DNA from: Ophiostoma sp. CBS 140.51
Taxonomy: Eukaryota; Ascomycota; Sordariomycetes; Ophiostomatales; Ophiostomataceae
NCBI GenBank assembly: GCA_029298735.1
Contig: JANSLP010000316.1
Span: 1-37,228 of the forward strand
DNA length: 37,228 nt
Direction: 5' to 3'
Positions 19,664 through 30,000 of this stretch are shown piece after piece. A program made the position numbers and the translations under genes. Every line of letters starts with the position of its first letter. Positions within the stretch are counted from its first letter, which is position 1. The notes beneath the pieces are model-generated. The model searched no databases. It had not been told where the DNA came from and worked only from the letters and a program-made list of their open reading frames with translations.

Positions 19664-21886
19664 TCACACCATCTGAATCCTGTCATTTCTCTTCAGCATC
19701 GCAGCATACGCCGGCGTCGGAATGAAGCTGCTCTCGACGTTCCATTGCACGAGTGTCCGCCGCGACGGCAACGCTCTAGGTCCATTGTCGTCCAACATCA
19801 CCAGGTACAACACGTGCCGAAACCGGCCATTACCCATGTTGCGTGTCTGGCGCTGCACCACGACAAAGTCAAAGACTCCCGAAGGGAGTGTTGTCGGGTG
19901 CCGCTCGTCATTTTGCGTGAGCATACCGATAGGGTCGTTGGGCTTGCCAGGCACAAAGGCGGTGCTGAAGGGTGCAGTTTGAATCTCAAAGCGCACCGTC
20001 CAGCCAGCCATGGTGAGTGTCTGGTCCTGGATGTCGACAAACTTGATGCACAAGTCGTCCGCCATCTCCTTGCGGGCCATGTCCTGGCGCACGCGCTCCG
20101 TTTTCTCAGCAGTTGGCATCAGGTTGTCTGGCAGCAAGTATGTGGCCTCACCCTGCCAGCCGACAAACGACCACGAGGGGAAGGCCGGGCGACGGCGAGG
20201 CGGCTTCGGCTTGATGTTGCCCGTGCCGGAGCTCACACCGTGCAACCACATGAGCGACAGTGGGAAGTCGCGGAGAGGCAGACCCCAGACAAAGTCCTGT
20301 AGGGTGGCCATGCGTTTAAGGTAGCTTAGCATACCCAAGCAGGCATTGAGTGAATCACGATCTTGGGTCATCTGGCGTGAAGTGTAGTCGCCGATACAGC
20401 TGACAAATTGGGTGGCGGCCATCTGGCGACGACGAGCCGGGGTCGGTCCACCGGCCTGGCTGGTTTTGTTGTTCCCGCTGCCCAGAGCCCGGCTGCGTGA
20501 AAGCTCGCGGAAGTACTCCCCAGTCTCACCCTCGACAGACACCAAAAGATCCAAGATTTTAGCCGGATCCTTCGTCTCGTCGACTGTCTCCTGCACGACC
20601 ATGTTTTGGCACCGGTAGTGCATCTGGTCCTGGCCGAAGATGATAAGGCGCTGGCTCAAATACTCTTCCTGCAGGGTCCAGGCACGGGTGCGGTGTGTGC
20701 ACGATGGGTACTCCCACTCGGCTGCCATGGTTGGGTACATCGCAGACAACTCGTATGCTGCACCACCATTTTTGACGTCGACAATTGTCTCTCGTGGCTG
20801 AACAGTACGGGCACGTGCCGGAGTCGTACCACGCAATCCGAAAAGGGAGCTGTCACCATAGAATGCGACCAAGGTCGCATAGGCACCTGCGTAGATGCGG
20901 TCCATGATGCTCAGTTGCTGCATTTTGGTCGGCGATGACGGATCCTGGTCGATACACAGCGCATCCACCCACAGATAGCGGATGCCCAGCTGCCGAGTTG
21001 CCTCCATGGCGTCGGTGATCGTTGGAGGAAGGGTGCCCTTCTTGAGAGCGCCCTCCTCAGGGATGATGGGACCCCAGACGTAGCTGAGAGCTATGTACGT
21101 GCAGTTGGGCGGACAAGGAACGATTTTCAGTGTCTGCACGTCAATCATGCTGGTGGTAAGGAGCTCATCAACCCAAACAGACGTGCAGTCTGGGTGTTGA
21201 GTATCGCAGTGGTGCAGCCACGACTGGATGGTCTTGTAGTCGACGAGTGGCTCCCGTGCACGGATCGGCAGGCCAACCCGAGCAGTTGACGGCGGAGGAC
21301 CAGATGAGGGAAGGCTTGGCATGCCCACAATACCAATGGACGTCTCGTACATGAACTGGTACTCTGCCAAGGCCAGAAGCTCGACAGCCTGCTTGCTGAG
21401 CATGGGCTTCGCGATGACAGAGACGGAGACAGTGTACTGTTCGTACTGCCGGGCCTTCTGTACTCCTTTGAGAGAGCCTCCAAGACGGTTGTATGTTCTG
21501 AGCGGCTTCAGCAGATAATCTTCGTTGGGTTCAATGTTGGTATCCTCGGGTGGGAAGATGCTAAATAACAGTCGGCACAGCGGGCAAGTATCCACAAACT
21601 CGATGCTGCGGTATGGGCCCAGATTGCGATGCAGCTGCAAGTTGTTGGTGGCCACCTCAAAGTCGCCCACCAGTTCATCGTGGACATCTTCACGCAGCAA
21701 CAGATCGAGCAGCCGGAGGTCGGTACAGCGCCCACAAAGTGCGTCTGGCTTCTGCTGGTTCTTCTTTGGCGGGAAAGCCACGATAGCCTTCGGACCTGGT
21801 TTGTTTGTGCCGCGAGGCTTCTTGCCGTCGGGACAGTTGGCCGTCTTGTGACCGGCCTGGTGGCATAGCAAGCAAAGGTAGGCCAT
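19664..21886 (-). CDS. HET-domain protein with an N-terminal CCHC zinc knuckle
   Basis: This is a 740-residue, intronless gene starting at 21886 in a CCAACATGGCC context. Residues 5-18 read 'CLLCHQAGHKTANC', an exact C-x2-C-x4-H-x4-C zinc knuckle, followed by a basic, Pro/Gly-rich stretch. Cys pairs 'CGRC' and 'CPLC' follow, as often found ahead of HET domains. The HET domain begins at about residue 264 with 'YIALSYVWGP'. It continues with 'IRYLWVDALCIDQ' and 'MDRIYAGAYATLVAFYG', and ends near residue 400 with 'RAWTLQEEYLSQRLIIFG'. A C-terminal region has 'RPAFPSWSFVGWQGE', common in this family. HET domains trigger heterokaryon-incompatibility cell death in filamentous fungi, and many HET proteins are unassigned orphans. 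The zinc knuckle suggests nucleic-acid or protein binding, but its role here is unknown. Confidence 0.92.
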   Translation of the reverse strand: MAYLCLLCHQAGHKTANCPDGKKPRGTNKPGPKAIVAFPPKKNQQKPDALCGRCTDLRLLDLLLREDVHDELVGDFEVATNNLQLHRNLGPYRSIEFVDTCPLCRLLFSIFPPEDTNIEPNEDYLLKPLRTYNRLGGSLKGVQKARQYEQYTVSVSVIAKPMLSKQAVELLALAEYQFMYETSIGIVGMPSLPSSGPPPSTARVGLPIRAREPLVDYKTIQSWLHHCDTQHPDCTSVWVDELLTTSMIDVQTLKIVPCPPNCTYIALSYVWGPIIPEEGALKKGTLPPTITDAMEATRQLGIRYLWVDALCIDQDPSSPTKMQQLSIMDRIYAGAYATLVAFYGDSSLFGLRGTTPARARTVQPRETIVDVKNGGAAYELSAMYPTMAAEWEYPSCTHRTRAWTLQEEYLSQRLIIFGQDQMHYRCQNMVVQETVDETKDPAKILDLLVSVEGETGEYFRELSRSRALGSGNNKTSQAGGPTPARRRQMAATQFVSCIGDYTSRQMTQDRDSLNACLGMLSYLKRMATLQDFVWGLPLRDFPLSLMWLHGVSSGTGNIKPKPPRRRPAFPSWSFVGWQGEATYLLPDNLMPTAEKTERVRQDMARKEMADDLCIKFVDIQDQTLTMAGWTVRFEIQTAPFSTAFVPGKPNDPIGMLTQNDERHPTTLPSGVFDFVVVQRQTRNMGNGRFRHVLYLVMLDDNGPRALPSRRTLVQWNVESSFIPTPAYAAMLKRNDRIQMV

Positions 21887-22957
21887 GTTGGTGTTTGGAT
21901 GAGATTGAGGGGTAGTTGAAGGTTGATAGGCAATGTAAGATGTTGTTAATGTAACTCAAAATAAACTGTACATTGTTGACAGTCCCGTCTTTATATGAAC
22001 AACCCTTCTTCTCAGCCTTGTCAGGCCGTTGTGCAGATCTAGGAGGCTCTCAAAACAACACAGCCACGCCGGCGAATTCGTCAAAACACATCTGTGTGGA
22101 GCATTTGCGATCCTGCAGCTTTGGATTTCCCCTCCCTCTTCTTCATGCAAACGGCGGTGATTGGAACGGCGCCGGCGGTCGCCTTCAACCGGACCCTTGT
22201 AACGGTGTGCTGCACGCCACAATCCTTCAGCGCCAAGGCACGGGGGGGAAGCAACAATCGGAACATTGTCCGAGTTTCACGAATCGCCTTTTTGGACTAT
22301 TTTGACTCTCAAGGCTTGGCGAGATGTCGAGTCGTGTTTCTATTTTGGATTATGTGAAGGGATTGGCTGCCGATCTAGATGTCGCCTTTTTGGATGCTCG
22401 TAAAAAGGTGTCTAATGTGTAGATTAGTATGTGTTTTGGCTATATACACTGTACCCAGCGTAGTGACTTACCTTCATCACTAAGTGTAGCGTGAGGCTGT
22501 AAAAGTGAACAATGACTTGGAAAAGGGGCAAGACAGCTGGACAAAAAGGGGCATGATCTACTGTTTTTGGATGATGTCGAACATGAGGAAGGAGCAAACA
22601 TTGCACTCCTCCGTTTGAGAAAAAGCAGACGCCGTTGTACGGTCTGCGCCTTCCTTTTCAGACAAGGGGATCGCCACTAGTTCTCACTCTCATTATTTTC
22701 TGCCTACTCCTTGTTAAGATTCAATTTTTTTGTGTATTTTTCATTTCACTTTGCTATATCTTTGTTTAATGCGATTCGCAGAACCTATGTGGATAAGATA
22801 AATAAAAATGCAATGCAGCTGTGACCGACATGTAAAATAAGCTTCCCTTCCTTCAGTTCTCATGTCTCCATCAATGTGACGCCAATGTATATAAAAATGC
22901 AGCAAATCAAAAACAAAAACAATCCTGATAAAGCCCGTCTATGAATAGGCGACCAAT
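21887..22957. other. spacer upstream of the HET gene
   Basis: No supported gene lies in these 1.07 kb. The region must hold the HET-gene promoter (right of 21886) and the 3' UTR of the aminopeptidase (left of 22958). A plus-strand frame at 22094-22357 (87 codons) has no motif or codon bias. The 13-mer TCGCCTTTTTGGA occurs twice, near 22284 and 22382. Confidence 0.45.
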
Positions 22958-25183
22958 TTATTTCCGGTTCGCATCTGGACCAAGGTCCTTCTCGACCATG
23001 GCCTTGCAGATGGGGTGGTAAAAGTCGCGGTTCTTCTCAAACGTGGCCAGGGCCAGCGGGCGGTCGACCTTGTTGAGGGCGCGGTACAAGGGGCGCACAA
23101 ACTTCATGCGACCGACGGTGCCTAGCAGATCGGCGGTGCCCTGGTACGTGCTCTTGTCCTGGGCGCGCAGGGCGACGACGTAGTAGGCGGACTTGACCTC
23201 GACGTTTTGCGTGTCGACCAGACCGTAGGCGGCGCCCATCTTCTCCGACTGCTCGACGGTAATGGGCTCAGCAAAACCCTGGATCTCGCCCAGGAAGACA
23301 ATCTTTTGGTTGGCGACCCAGCCGTCGACGTCCTTGGGCGAGGGGACAAAGTCCTTGGACTTCCACTGCTCGGCAAGCTTGTAGCAGACATCGATAAGCG
23401 TCGTGTCAAACTTGGGCTTAGGCGGCAGACCGGGCGTGTGGAAGCGGCCCTCCCAGTCGATACCCGCCACAACATCCTTGAGGTCGGCAAACTCGGGTTT
23501 GTCAAAGAATTCCAAAAAGGTATCGCGGAACTCGTACGAGTCGAGCGACTTGCCGCTCCACTTTTTAAAGTAGTAGGGGATGAACTTGTCAAAGTTGGCG
23601 CGGCCAACCAGACGCTCGAGGTAGTAGACCATGTGGAAACCCTTCTCGTAGGGCACAGTGCTGAACGCGTCGTCGGGGTCGATGCCGTCGTGCTTGATGA
23701 GCAGCTTAGTGTAATCGTGGGTAGCGCCGAAGCCCTCAATGGCGTCCTCAAGCGCCTTCCAGCCGATGACGGCCGAGAAGTCAAAGTAGGCGTCTCCGTG
23801 GATGGCGGCAATGATGCGGCGCTCCAGGTACATGGTCCAGCCCTCGTTGAGCCAGTAGTGCTCCCAGCTGCCGCTCGTGACCAGGTTGCCGCTCCAGCTG
23901 TGGCTCAGCTCGTGGGCAATGACGTCGACGTTCTGGCGGTCGCCGCTGATGATGGTGGGCGTCGCAAAAGTGAAGATGGGATTCTCCATGCCACCGTAGG
24001 GGAAGCTGGGTGGCAGGACGAGAACGTTGTACTCGCCCCAGGCGTAGGGAAACACAAGCTTCTCAATCACGTCCAGGTACTTGGGCATGTCCTGCTCAAG
24101 CTCCCACTGGCAGGCCTTGAGCTGGTCGGGGCTGGTTGCGACAATCGACCGGTCGCCAATGGACGCAGTAGCAATGTCGCCCGAAGCCAGGGCAAAGAGG
24201 TACGAGGGGATGGGCACCTTCTGCTCAAAGACGTAGAGGGTGTCCTTGGTGCCGACCGACTCCAGAATGTCGTCGTCCTCGGCGACCTGCTGGGCAGTGG
24301 CGTCAGTGACGGTCAGACCACTGGCGACGACGGGGTGCGGCGAAGCAATGCGGAAAGAGTAGGTGGACTTGACGTCCGGGGTGTCCTGGCAGGGGAACAG
24401 CGAGCGGGCGTGGATGGCCTGGGCCTGCGAGAACATAAAGGGTGCCGTCTTGTTGGAGGTCTGGGCGGGCGTCAGCCACTGCAGCGCTGTGCAGGCGGCC
24501 GTGGTCGAGACATCGATGCGCACACGGACAGAAGTGCCCACAGCCGCAGAGGCGGCCGCTGCCGGCAGCTTGATGTGCAGGGGCTCGCCGAGCGGACCAG
24601 TGCGCGGCTTGACCTCAAAGGGCACAGCCTTGCCGTCAACCGACACGGCCTTCACATCCACAAAGCTAGTATCCAAGATGATCTCGCTGGCATCCTCGCC
24701 GTCTGTGTTGGGCTGGCGGGAGAAGTCCTGGACGAGATGACCACGCAGCACCTGGGCATCAAAGTCGATCTTGAGGCTGGCCGTGGTGTGGTCGTTGCGC
24801 CACACGTTGTAGTTGGCCGCTGTACTCGCGTCGCGTTTGCCCATTTTGTTGGTAGCGAAGGGGTTGTATGTAGAGGAGGAGGAGGAGGTAGACGAAGTCG
24901 AAGGAGAAGCTAGGACGGAGGTCGAAGCTGAAAAGGTGCGGGCGTGGAGGGTCTTGATCTTTTGGACGTTTCGGATCGAGATCGCGGAGGATGACTGGGC
25001 GAGGCGCAGAGCAGGGAGGGTTGCAAGTCGCGATTGGGTCGAGAAGGTCGAGTAGGATGTTGACGATGCAAAGGTCGAGAGGAACCGCCGAGGAATGCGA
25101 GGAGCAACAAACAACGACAAAGAGAAGGAGGATGCAAAGGAGGCGGCAGGTGCGGTCCTTTGAACGAGGAAGGTGCTTCTCAT
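22958..25183 (-). CDS. LAP2: leukotriene A4 hydrolase-type aminopeptidase (M1), probable dual mitochondrial/cytosolic
   Basis: This is a zinc metallopeptidase of the M1 family (yeast Lap2/LTA4H type). From the ATG at 24844 the conserved protein has 628 residues, and from the in-frame ATG at 25183 it has 741. Diagnostic motifs (short-form numbering) are the exopeptidase 'GGMEN' and the zinc site 'HELSHSW' (His311, His315) with the third ligand in 'WLNEGWTMYLERR'. Also present are 'DPDDAFSTVPYEKGFHMVYY' and a C-terminal domain with 'GRMKFVRPLYR', matching the Arg/Lys carboxylate-recognition pair. The position of human Tyr378 is Phe here, as I recall for the yeast enzyme. The extra 113 residues are rich in Arg/Ser/Ala with few acidic residues ('MRSTFLVQRTAPAASFASS'), like a mitochondrial presequence. 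The frame stays open upstream of 25183 but that part looks non-coding. Confidence 0.93.
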   Translation of the reverse strand: MRSTFLVQRTAPAASFASSFSLSLFVAPRIPRRFLSTFASSTSYSTFSTQSRLATLPALRLAQSSSAISIRNVQKIKTLHARTFSASTSVLASPSTSSTSSSSSTYNPFATNKMGKRDASTAANYNVWRNDHTTASLKIDFDAQVLRGHLVQDFSRQPNTDGEDASEIILDTSFVDVKAVSVDGKAVPFEVKPRTGPLGEPLHIKLPAAAASAAVGTSVRVRIDVSTTAACTALQWLTPAQTSNKTAPFMFSQAQAIHARSLFPCQDTPDVKSTYSFRIASPHPVVASGLTVTDATAQQVAEDDDILESVGTKDTLYVFEQKVPIPSYLFALASGDIATASIGDRSIVATSPDQLKACQWELEQDMPKYLDVIEKLVFPYAWGEYNVLVLPPSFPYGGMENPIFTFATPTIISGDRQNVDVIAHELSHSWSGNLVTSGSWEHYWLNEGWTMYLERRIIAAIHGDAYFDFSAVIGWKALEDAIEGFGATHDYTKLLIKHDGIDPDDAFSTVPYEKGFHMVYYLERLVGRANFDKFIPYYFKKWSGKSLDSYEFRDTFLEFFDKPEFADLKDVVAGIDWEGRFHTPGLPPKPKFDTTLIDVCYKLAEQWKSKDFVPSPKDVDGWVANQKIVFLGEIQGFAEPITVEQSEKMGAAYGLVDTQNVEVKSAYYVVALRAQDKSTYQGTADLLGTVGRMKFVRPLYRALNKVDRPLALATFEKNRDFYHPICKAMVEKDLGPDANRK

Positions 25184-25610
25184 GAGGAAGGCACAGAGTC
25201 TGGTTAGGAGAGGGAGGCAGGAAGGACAGACTGGACGACTGGTAGGACGGGCAGAACGGCAAAACGGAGAGGAGAGGAAGGTGCAAAGTGCGAAAGGTGC
25301 GAGATCGCTTGTGGGACCCTTGCTCTTATTTTTTTTTGGTGTAAGAGAATGCGTATTACGAACAAGTCCGCAATTGGAAGGAAGGGAAACAAGATCGGAG
25401 ACTGCGAAAGAGCGACCGGTCGTTCGTACTCGTTCCAAGTGCCGAAGTAGGAAGGTATGTTTGTGTGGGAAAGTGGAAAGTACGAAGTAAGAATAGAGAG
25501 TCAGTGAGAGAGGATGTGTGGTGCGGCTGGAATCAGCTTTCCTTGTCCCGCCCCACGGAAGGAACCTGACTGGCACCTGGCAGGCGCCAGTGGCAGGCTT
25601 GTTTTTGGTG

Positions 25611-25644
25611 TTTTGGTGGCATTTTTGGTGGCATTTTGGTGGCA
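25611..25644. repeat. three tandem copies of an 11-12-bp unit
   Basis: The unit TTTTGGTGGCA (one copy with an extra T) repeats three times, with a degenerate fourth copy just before it. It lies about 430 bp upstream of the aminopeptidase long-form start. It is probably a minisatellite by replication slippage. Confidence 0.7.
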
Positions 25645-27018
25645 GGTGGGCGTGAGTCGGATCGATGAAACCCCACTTGCTCAATGCGGAAGGGAGCTTT
25701 TGCCATCTCTCGGCCTCGAGTCATTTTCGGGAAAGAGCCAAAGTTGCAAAGGGAAGATCGGACAGGGAAGGCCCCACCCATCGCGTGCGGCCACACAGTG
25801 GTCGAAGGGACGCCGAAGCCCTCTAAAAATGCTCCAAAAGGCTGGTCGACAACCACAAAAGCTTCGAGAGGCTCCATAGGCACCACAGGGCCCTAAAAGG
25901 ATCCAGACGACAAGCAAAAAAACTCCACTTTGTTGGCGGCTTTCGTCGGCGGCGCTAGAACCGAAAGAGCAGTTGCAAGACGACTGATGGAGATGAAAGA
26001 GTGTTATGGGGGCTCGATGGGCCCTTGTTTTCTACTATGGAGAGGCGAAAGCAAAGTGTTTCCTTTAGAGTCTTACACGGGATTTACAACTGTTACGAGA
26101 GTGGTTCGTTGCAGATGGGACGGACTGGAGAATGGAGAGACTGGAGAAACTGGAGAGGGAAGAGTTTTTCTGGCGTTTGTGACGTGTTTACGAAAGAAGC
26201 AGGAGTCAAAAGAGTCACAGGAGTCACAATTGAGAGTGGAACTTTTTTTTGAATATTGAATAATGAATGTTTATTTTCTTTTTGATTCCATTTTAGTGTG
26301 GTAGAAGTAGTAGAAGAAAGTATGCTTCTTAGATGACGACAAAATGCAAAACACCGTTTGACCTGTTGCCCCATTGCAATCAGGATATGATGTATATATG
26401 ACAATATGAAAAAGCGATTTACAAGACGAAAGATGTGAAAGGATGCTATTATAAGGTGACAAGACAAAGACTCAAGGAAATGTATTGAAAGAGGTGGCTG
26501 CTTGTAGAAGCCAATAGACAAAGCAAAAGACAAAAATAAACCAGTAAACGCCGTGACAATGACATGGTGGCTGTTGGAGGTAACGCAGTCTGTAGTTGGT
26601 CGGATTGGTCGGGAGAGTTTTGTGTTGTGAAGAAAGTGGCTGTCGAGAGTAGTGTTTAAAAGGAGAAAAAAATAAAATGTTGAAAGTGGGTTGGTTTGAA
26701 AAAGGGTTGAAAAAATACAATGTAAACAAATAGTTGAAAATGGTTGAGAAAAGAAAAGAATCTGAAAATGCCGTGAAGGAAAGACGAGAAGAGGTGGGTA
26801 TCAAAAGCCAGGCGGCTGGCTTGGATGCAAAAAAATGAATAGAAAGAAAGAAATGAAGAAAAAGAGAATGTAAAAATAAAGAACGCTTTTCCAATGTATA
26901 TGCGCAAGAGAAAGAAAGCTGAAATGATTGTATGCGGGTCGGCCGTTTCAAAGGTGTAAATCGTGTATAAGAATGTGTAGTGAATTTTGTCGAAGCAGCG
27001 TAATAAATCATAGAACGA

Positions 27019-27065
27019 GTGTACGAAGTACACGGGGAAATGGATGGCGAGTGTACAGAGTACAC
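27019..27065. repeat. two tandem 15-bp dyads (GTGTAC-N3-GTACAC)
   Basis: Perfect inverted repeats at 27019-27033 (spacer GAA) and 27051-27065 (spacer AGA) sit 32 bp apart, 31-77 bases beyond the stop codon of the minus-strand Uds1-type gene. In its transcript they would form two six-base-pair hairpins with three-base loops in the 3' UTR. The flanks share 'GAG' before and 'ACACG' after, so the copies also form a direct repeat. Confidence 0.75.
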
Positions 27066-27095
27066 GAGTTGAGAGGAGGGCGAACGAAGTGAGGA

Positions 27096-30000
27096 CTAAA
27101 TGGCCAGAATGCTCCGCTCCGGACGGAAGACGGCACTGGTCAAGAAGATCTCGACGGAATCGGCAGGCGACTCGGGCCGGCTGATGGGAGCCTCGACGGG
27201 AGGACGTGTGGGCGAGGCCGGTGGCGTAGGCGTGCTGCGCTTGGAGCCGCCGTTCAGCAACTCCTGGCTGTGGGCGCGGTGCAGACGTTTGCGCTCTTCG
27301 TCGGACAGGACAATATCGCGGGGAATGGAGAAGTAGTCTTGGGCAGTGGCCGTGGCGTTGTTGGCGGGGACGGACGCAGACCCAGTAGGGACGCGGGGAA
27401 CAGTGGGAGCAGCACCTGGCACGCCCATCTGGGTAATCTGGTTCTCAACATCGGCCAACAAGGCATAGACATCGTCACCAGCATAGACGCGGATGCTCTC
27501 GACACCCTCACGGCGGACACTGGCCATAGTGCTGGCCGGCGACAGAGGGGAGGCTGTGATGGCCGACAAGACGCTGGCATGGGACGGCTTACCCATTTTG
27601 GGGTTAGAGACAGAAGAAGAGGGCGCCGTCTGTGTGGTGGGCGTGCTCGGAACAGCCATGCTCTTGCTCAGAGCGGCCATGGCCTCTTCGACCAGAGGCT
27701 GTTCCAGGATGGTAGAGGGCACCTGGGCGACGACGGGCCGCTGAGGAGAGGGCGAGGCACACGAGGCAGCCACTGGGGAGATGATGGAGGCGTGCATGAT
27801 GGAGGCAGAGGCAGGCTGAGCTGAAGAGACATTGGCAACCGACTGGAAACCAGACTTGGTCGGGCTGCGAGGTGGCGTGGAGATGGACTGCATGCCGTGT
27901 GAGGCACCTCCGGCTGAGCTAGCGCCAGCAGAGGCATACGGCGGCGAAGGCGGCTTGATGCCCATAGCCATCTGCAGGCTCTCACTCGAACCAACGACGG
28001 CCGTGTTGGCGGAAGGGCTGGTTGCAGATGAAGACATCGAGGGCGTCGACGGCACCAGACCGGCAGCGGCCACGGCAGCAGCAGCCAGCGACGAGGTCAG
28101 AGGCAGAGTAGCCGCGGCAGCAACATGTTCCAACAGCTTCTGGCGCACACGCGTGCGGCGGTTCTCGGCCTGCTCGAGCTTTGTGACCCAGTCGTCAATG
28201 GATGTGTCGAGCTCGGCCAGGGCCTCTTCCTGCTTGAGCATAGAGTCGTGGCTGAACTTGGCAACGCGAGGACTGCGGAGGTACTGGCAGATACGACCAT
28301 GCAAGTTGCGGCGGCCGGCACGCAACGAGGTGTAGGTGCGGCGCAGGTACTCGGTGCGCTCATCGAGGTTGCGGAGCTCACGCGAGAGGCTGTCGACATC
28401 CTCCTTGCGCAAGACCTCGAAGCGAGCCGCCTGCTGGAGAGCCTGAGTAGCCAGGGCAGCGGCCTCGTTCGCACCGAGGACAGCAGGTGCTTCAGATGCC
28501 TTGTAGCCGCGGGGAAGCAGCTCAAAGGCACGACGCTCAGCGCTTTTGCTGGCCTTGGAGGCGGAGCGCTTGATGGTGGTAGTGGCCACCGTCACTGAAG
28601 CAGAGGAAGCCGAGGGTGCAGCCGCAGTGGTAGTGGCAGCCGAAGCAGCCGAAGCAGTCGAAGCAGCAGACTGAGCCTGGGCAGCAGTGGTGCCCGTGTT
28701 GGCCGTCACTGAGATGCCAGCAGCCACCATAGCGTTGATGGCCGCCGAGGTCGAGCCTTCACGCGAGGCACTCCGCTTCCGAGGACGGCCGCGTTCCATG
28801 ATGCTGCCCGACTCGGACTGTCCACGACGGTGGCCCAGAATGGAAGCAGCCGAGGGGATCGACTTGAGAATGGCCGAAGCAGCGGCAGAAGCAGCAGCTG
28901 AAGCTGCCGACACGGTTGCCGACTGCGATGGAGCACTGCGTGGCTCAGATGTCTCGACAGGAATGGGTGTCACATTGCCAGCATTGACCGAAGGCTTGCT
29001 AATCTCCGCCGTCTCCTTGTCCTTAGGGGTGGAGACAGTGTAATTGCCGTCGGTCCACGGCTTGGGAGAAGCACGGGACGACTCGGCAGGCGCCTGGACA
29101 GTAGCAGTCGTCGTCGTCGAGACAGTCGTGGAAGCGGCCGAGGTGGCCGAGACAGGCGTAGGCAGAGTCGAGGCATTGGACACTGCCGACAGAGGCGTGA
29201 AGGGCGTAAACGGAGTGCGAGTGCGGGGAGACTCGTCAGAACGAGCCGAACGCAGAGCCGACTCGACGGGCGTGCTGCCAGAGCGGAATCGGCTGCTCTG
29301 CGAGGAGTGAGGCGTCGTGGCTGAGCCCATGGGACGAAGAGACGAGCCTGAGAGTGAGGAAGAAGCCTGGTGGTGCTGGTAGTGGTGGCGGGAGGAGTGG
29401 GTGTGCGAGTGCGGCGGCGGGATGACTAGGGGCGTTAGGTTCTTCGGTGACAGCGGCTGGCGGAGGGCAATGGCAGGCGAAGAGGCGGATGTCGTGAGAG
29501 TCGGAATATTGGCCGTCGGTGCTGGCGAGGAACTTCCTTCTCTGGCAGCCGAAGCGGCGGCCGAGGGCGAGAGAACAGCCTGAGCCGAGTTGCACCGCGG
29601 CACCTCGAGAGGGCTGCTGCTCAGAACGCTATCGTTCGAGACATAGACGCTCTGCTCGGGGATATCGTCGTAGAACGAGGTCTGCGGGATCATGCACTCG
29701 ACAAGGTGATGCTGCTTCCAGCTGTTGCCGGGAGCAGAGATGGAGCGTTCATGAAGGGGCGGGCGGCCAGGGATGGTGGCTGGTGTGAGAGCAGTGTTAG
29801 CAAGGAAGGAGCGACCGAGGTCACAGAAATCAAAAGATAGAAGGAAAGAACAAGGCACGAAGTAGAAAGAACGACGGGATATCAACTTACGAGAATCCAT
29901 GGCAACTTCCTGAACGGTAGTCATGGGTCCCAACTCGGGGACGCTGACTTTACGGCGGCGGGTGAGAGTGTGCTCCTTGATGCGAAGACGGAGGCCCGGG

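Larger units (their letters stand above)
25184..27095. other. spacer between the aminopeptidase and Uds1-type genes
   Basis: These 1.9 kb contain the aminopeptidase leader and promoter (25184 to about 26000) and the 3' UTR of the Uds1-type gene (AT-rich from about 26230 to 27095). Short tandem arrays occur at 25611-25644 (TTTTGGTGGCA, three copies) and near 26124-26158 (ACTGGAGA-like). Two 15-bp dyads lie just past the Uds1-gene stop. The minus-strand frames at 25533-25886 and 26472-27065 are low-complexity and show no family resemblance. Confidence 0.45.

Noticed and set aside
23207..24913. 568-codon open frame antisense to the aminopeptidase
   Set aside because: It has the same shadow effect as above; the sense strand carries HELSH, GGMEN and the rest of the M1 signature.
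25184..25684. Further upstream extension of the aminopeptidase frame
   Set aside because: It is open but has no recognisable targeting or domain sequence, and it overlaps a minisatellite. The ATG at 25183 already gives a complete presequence.
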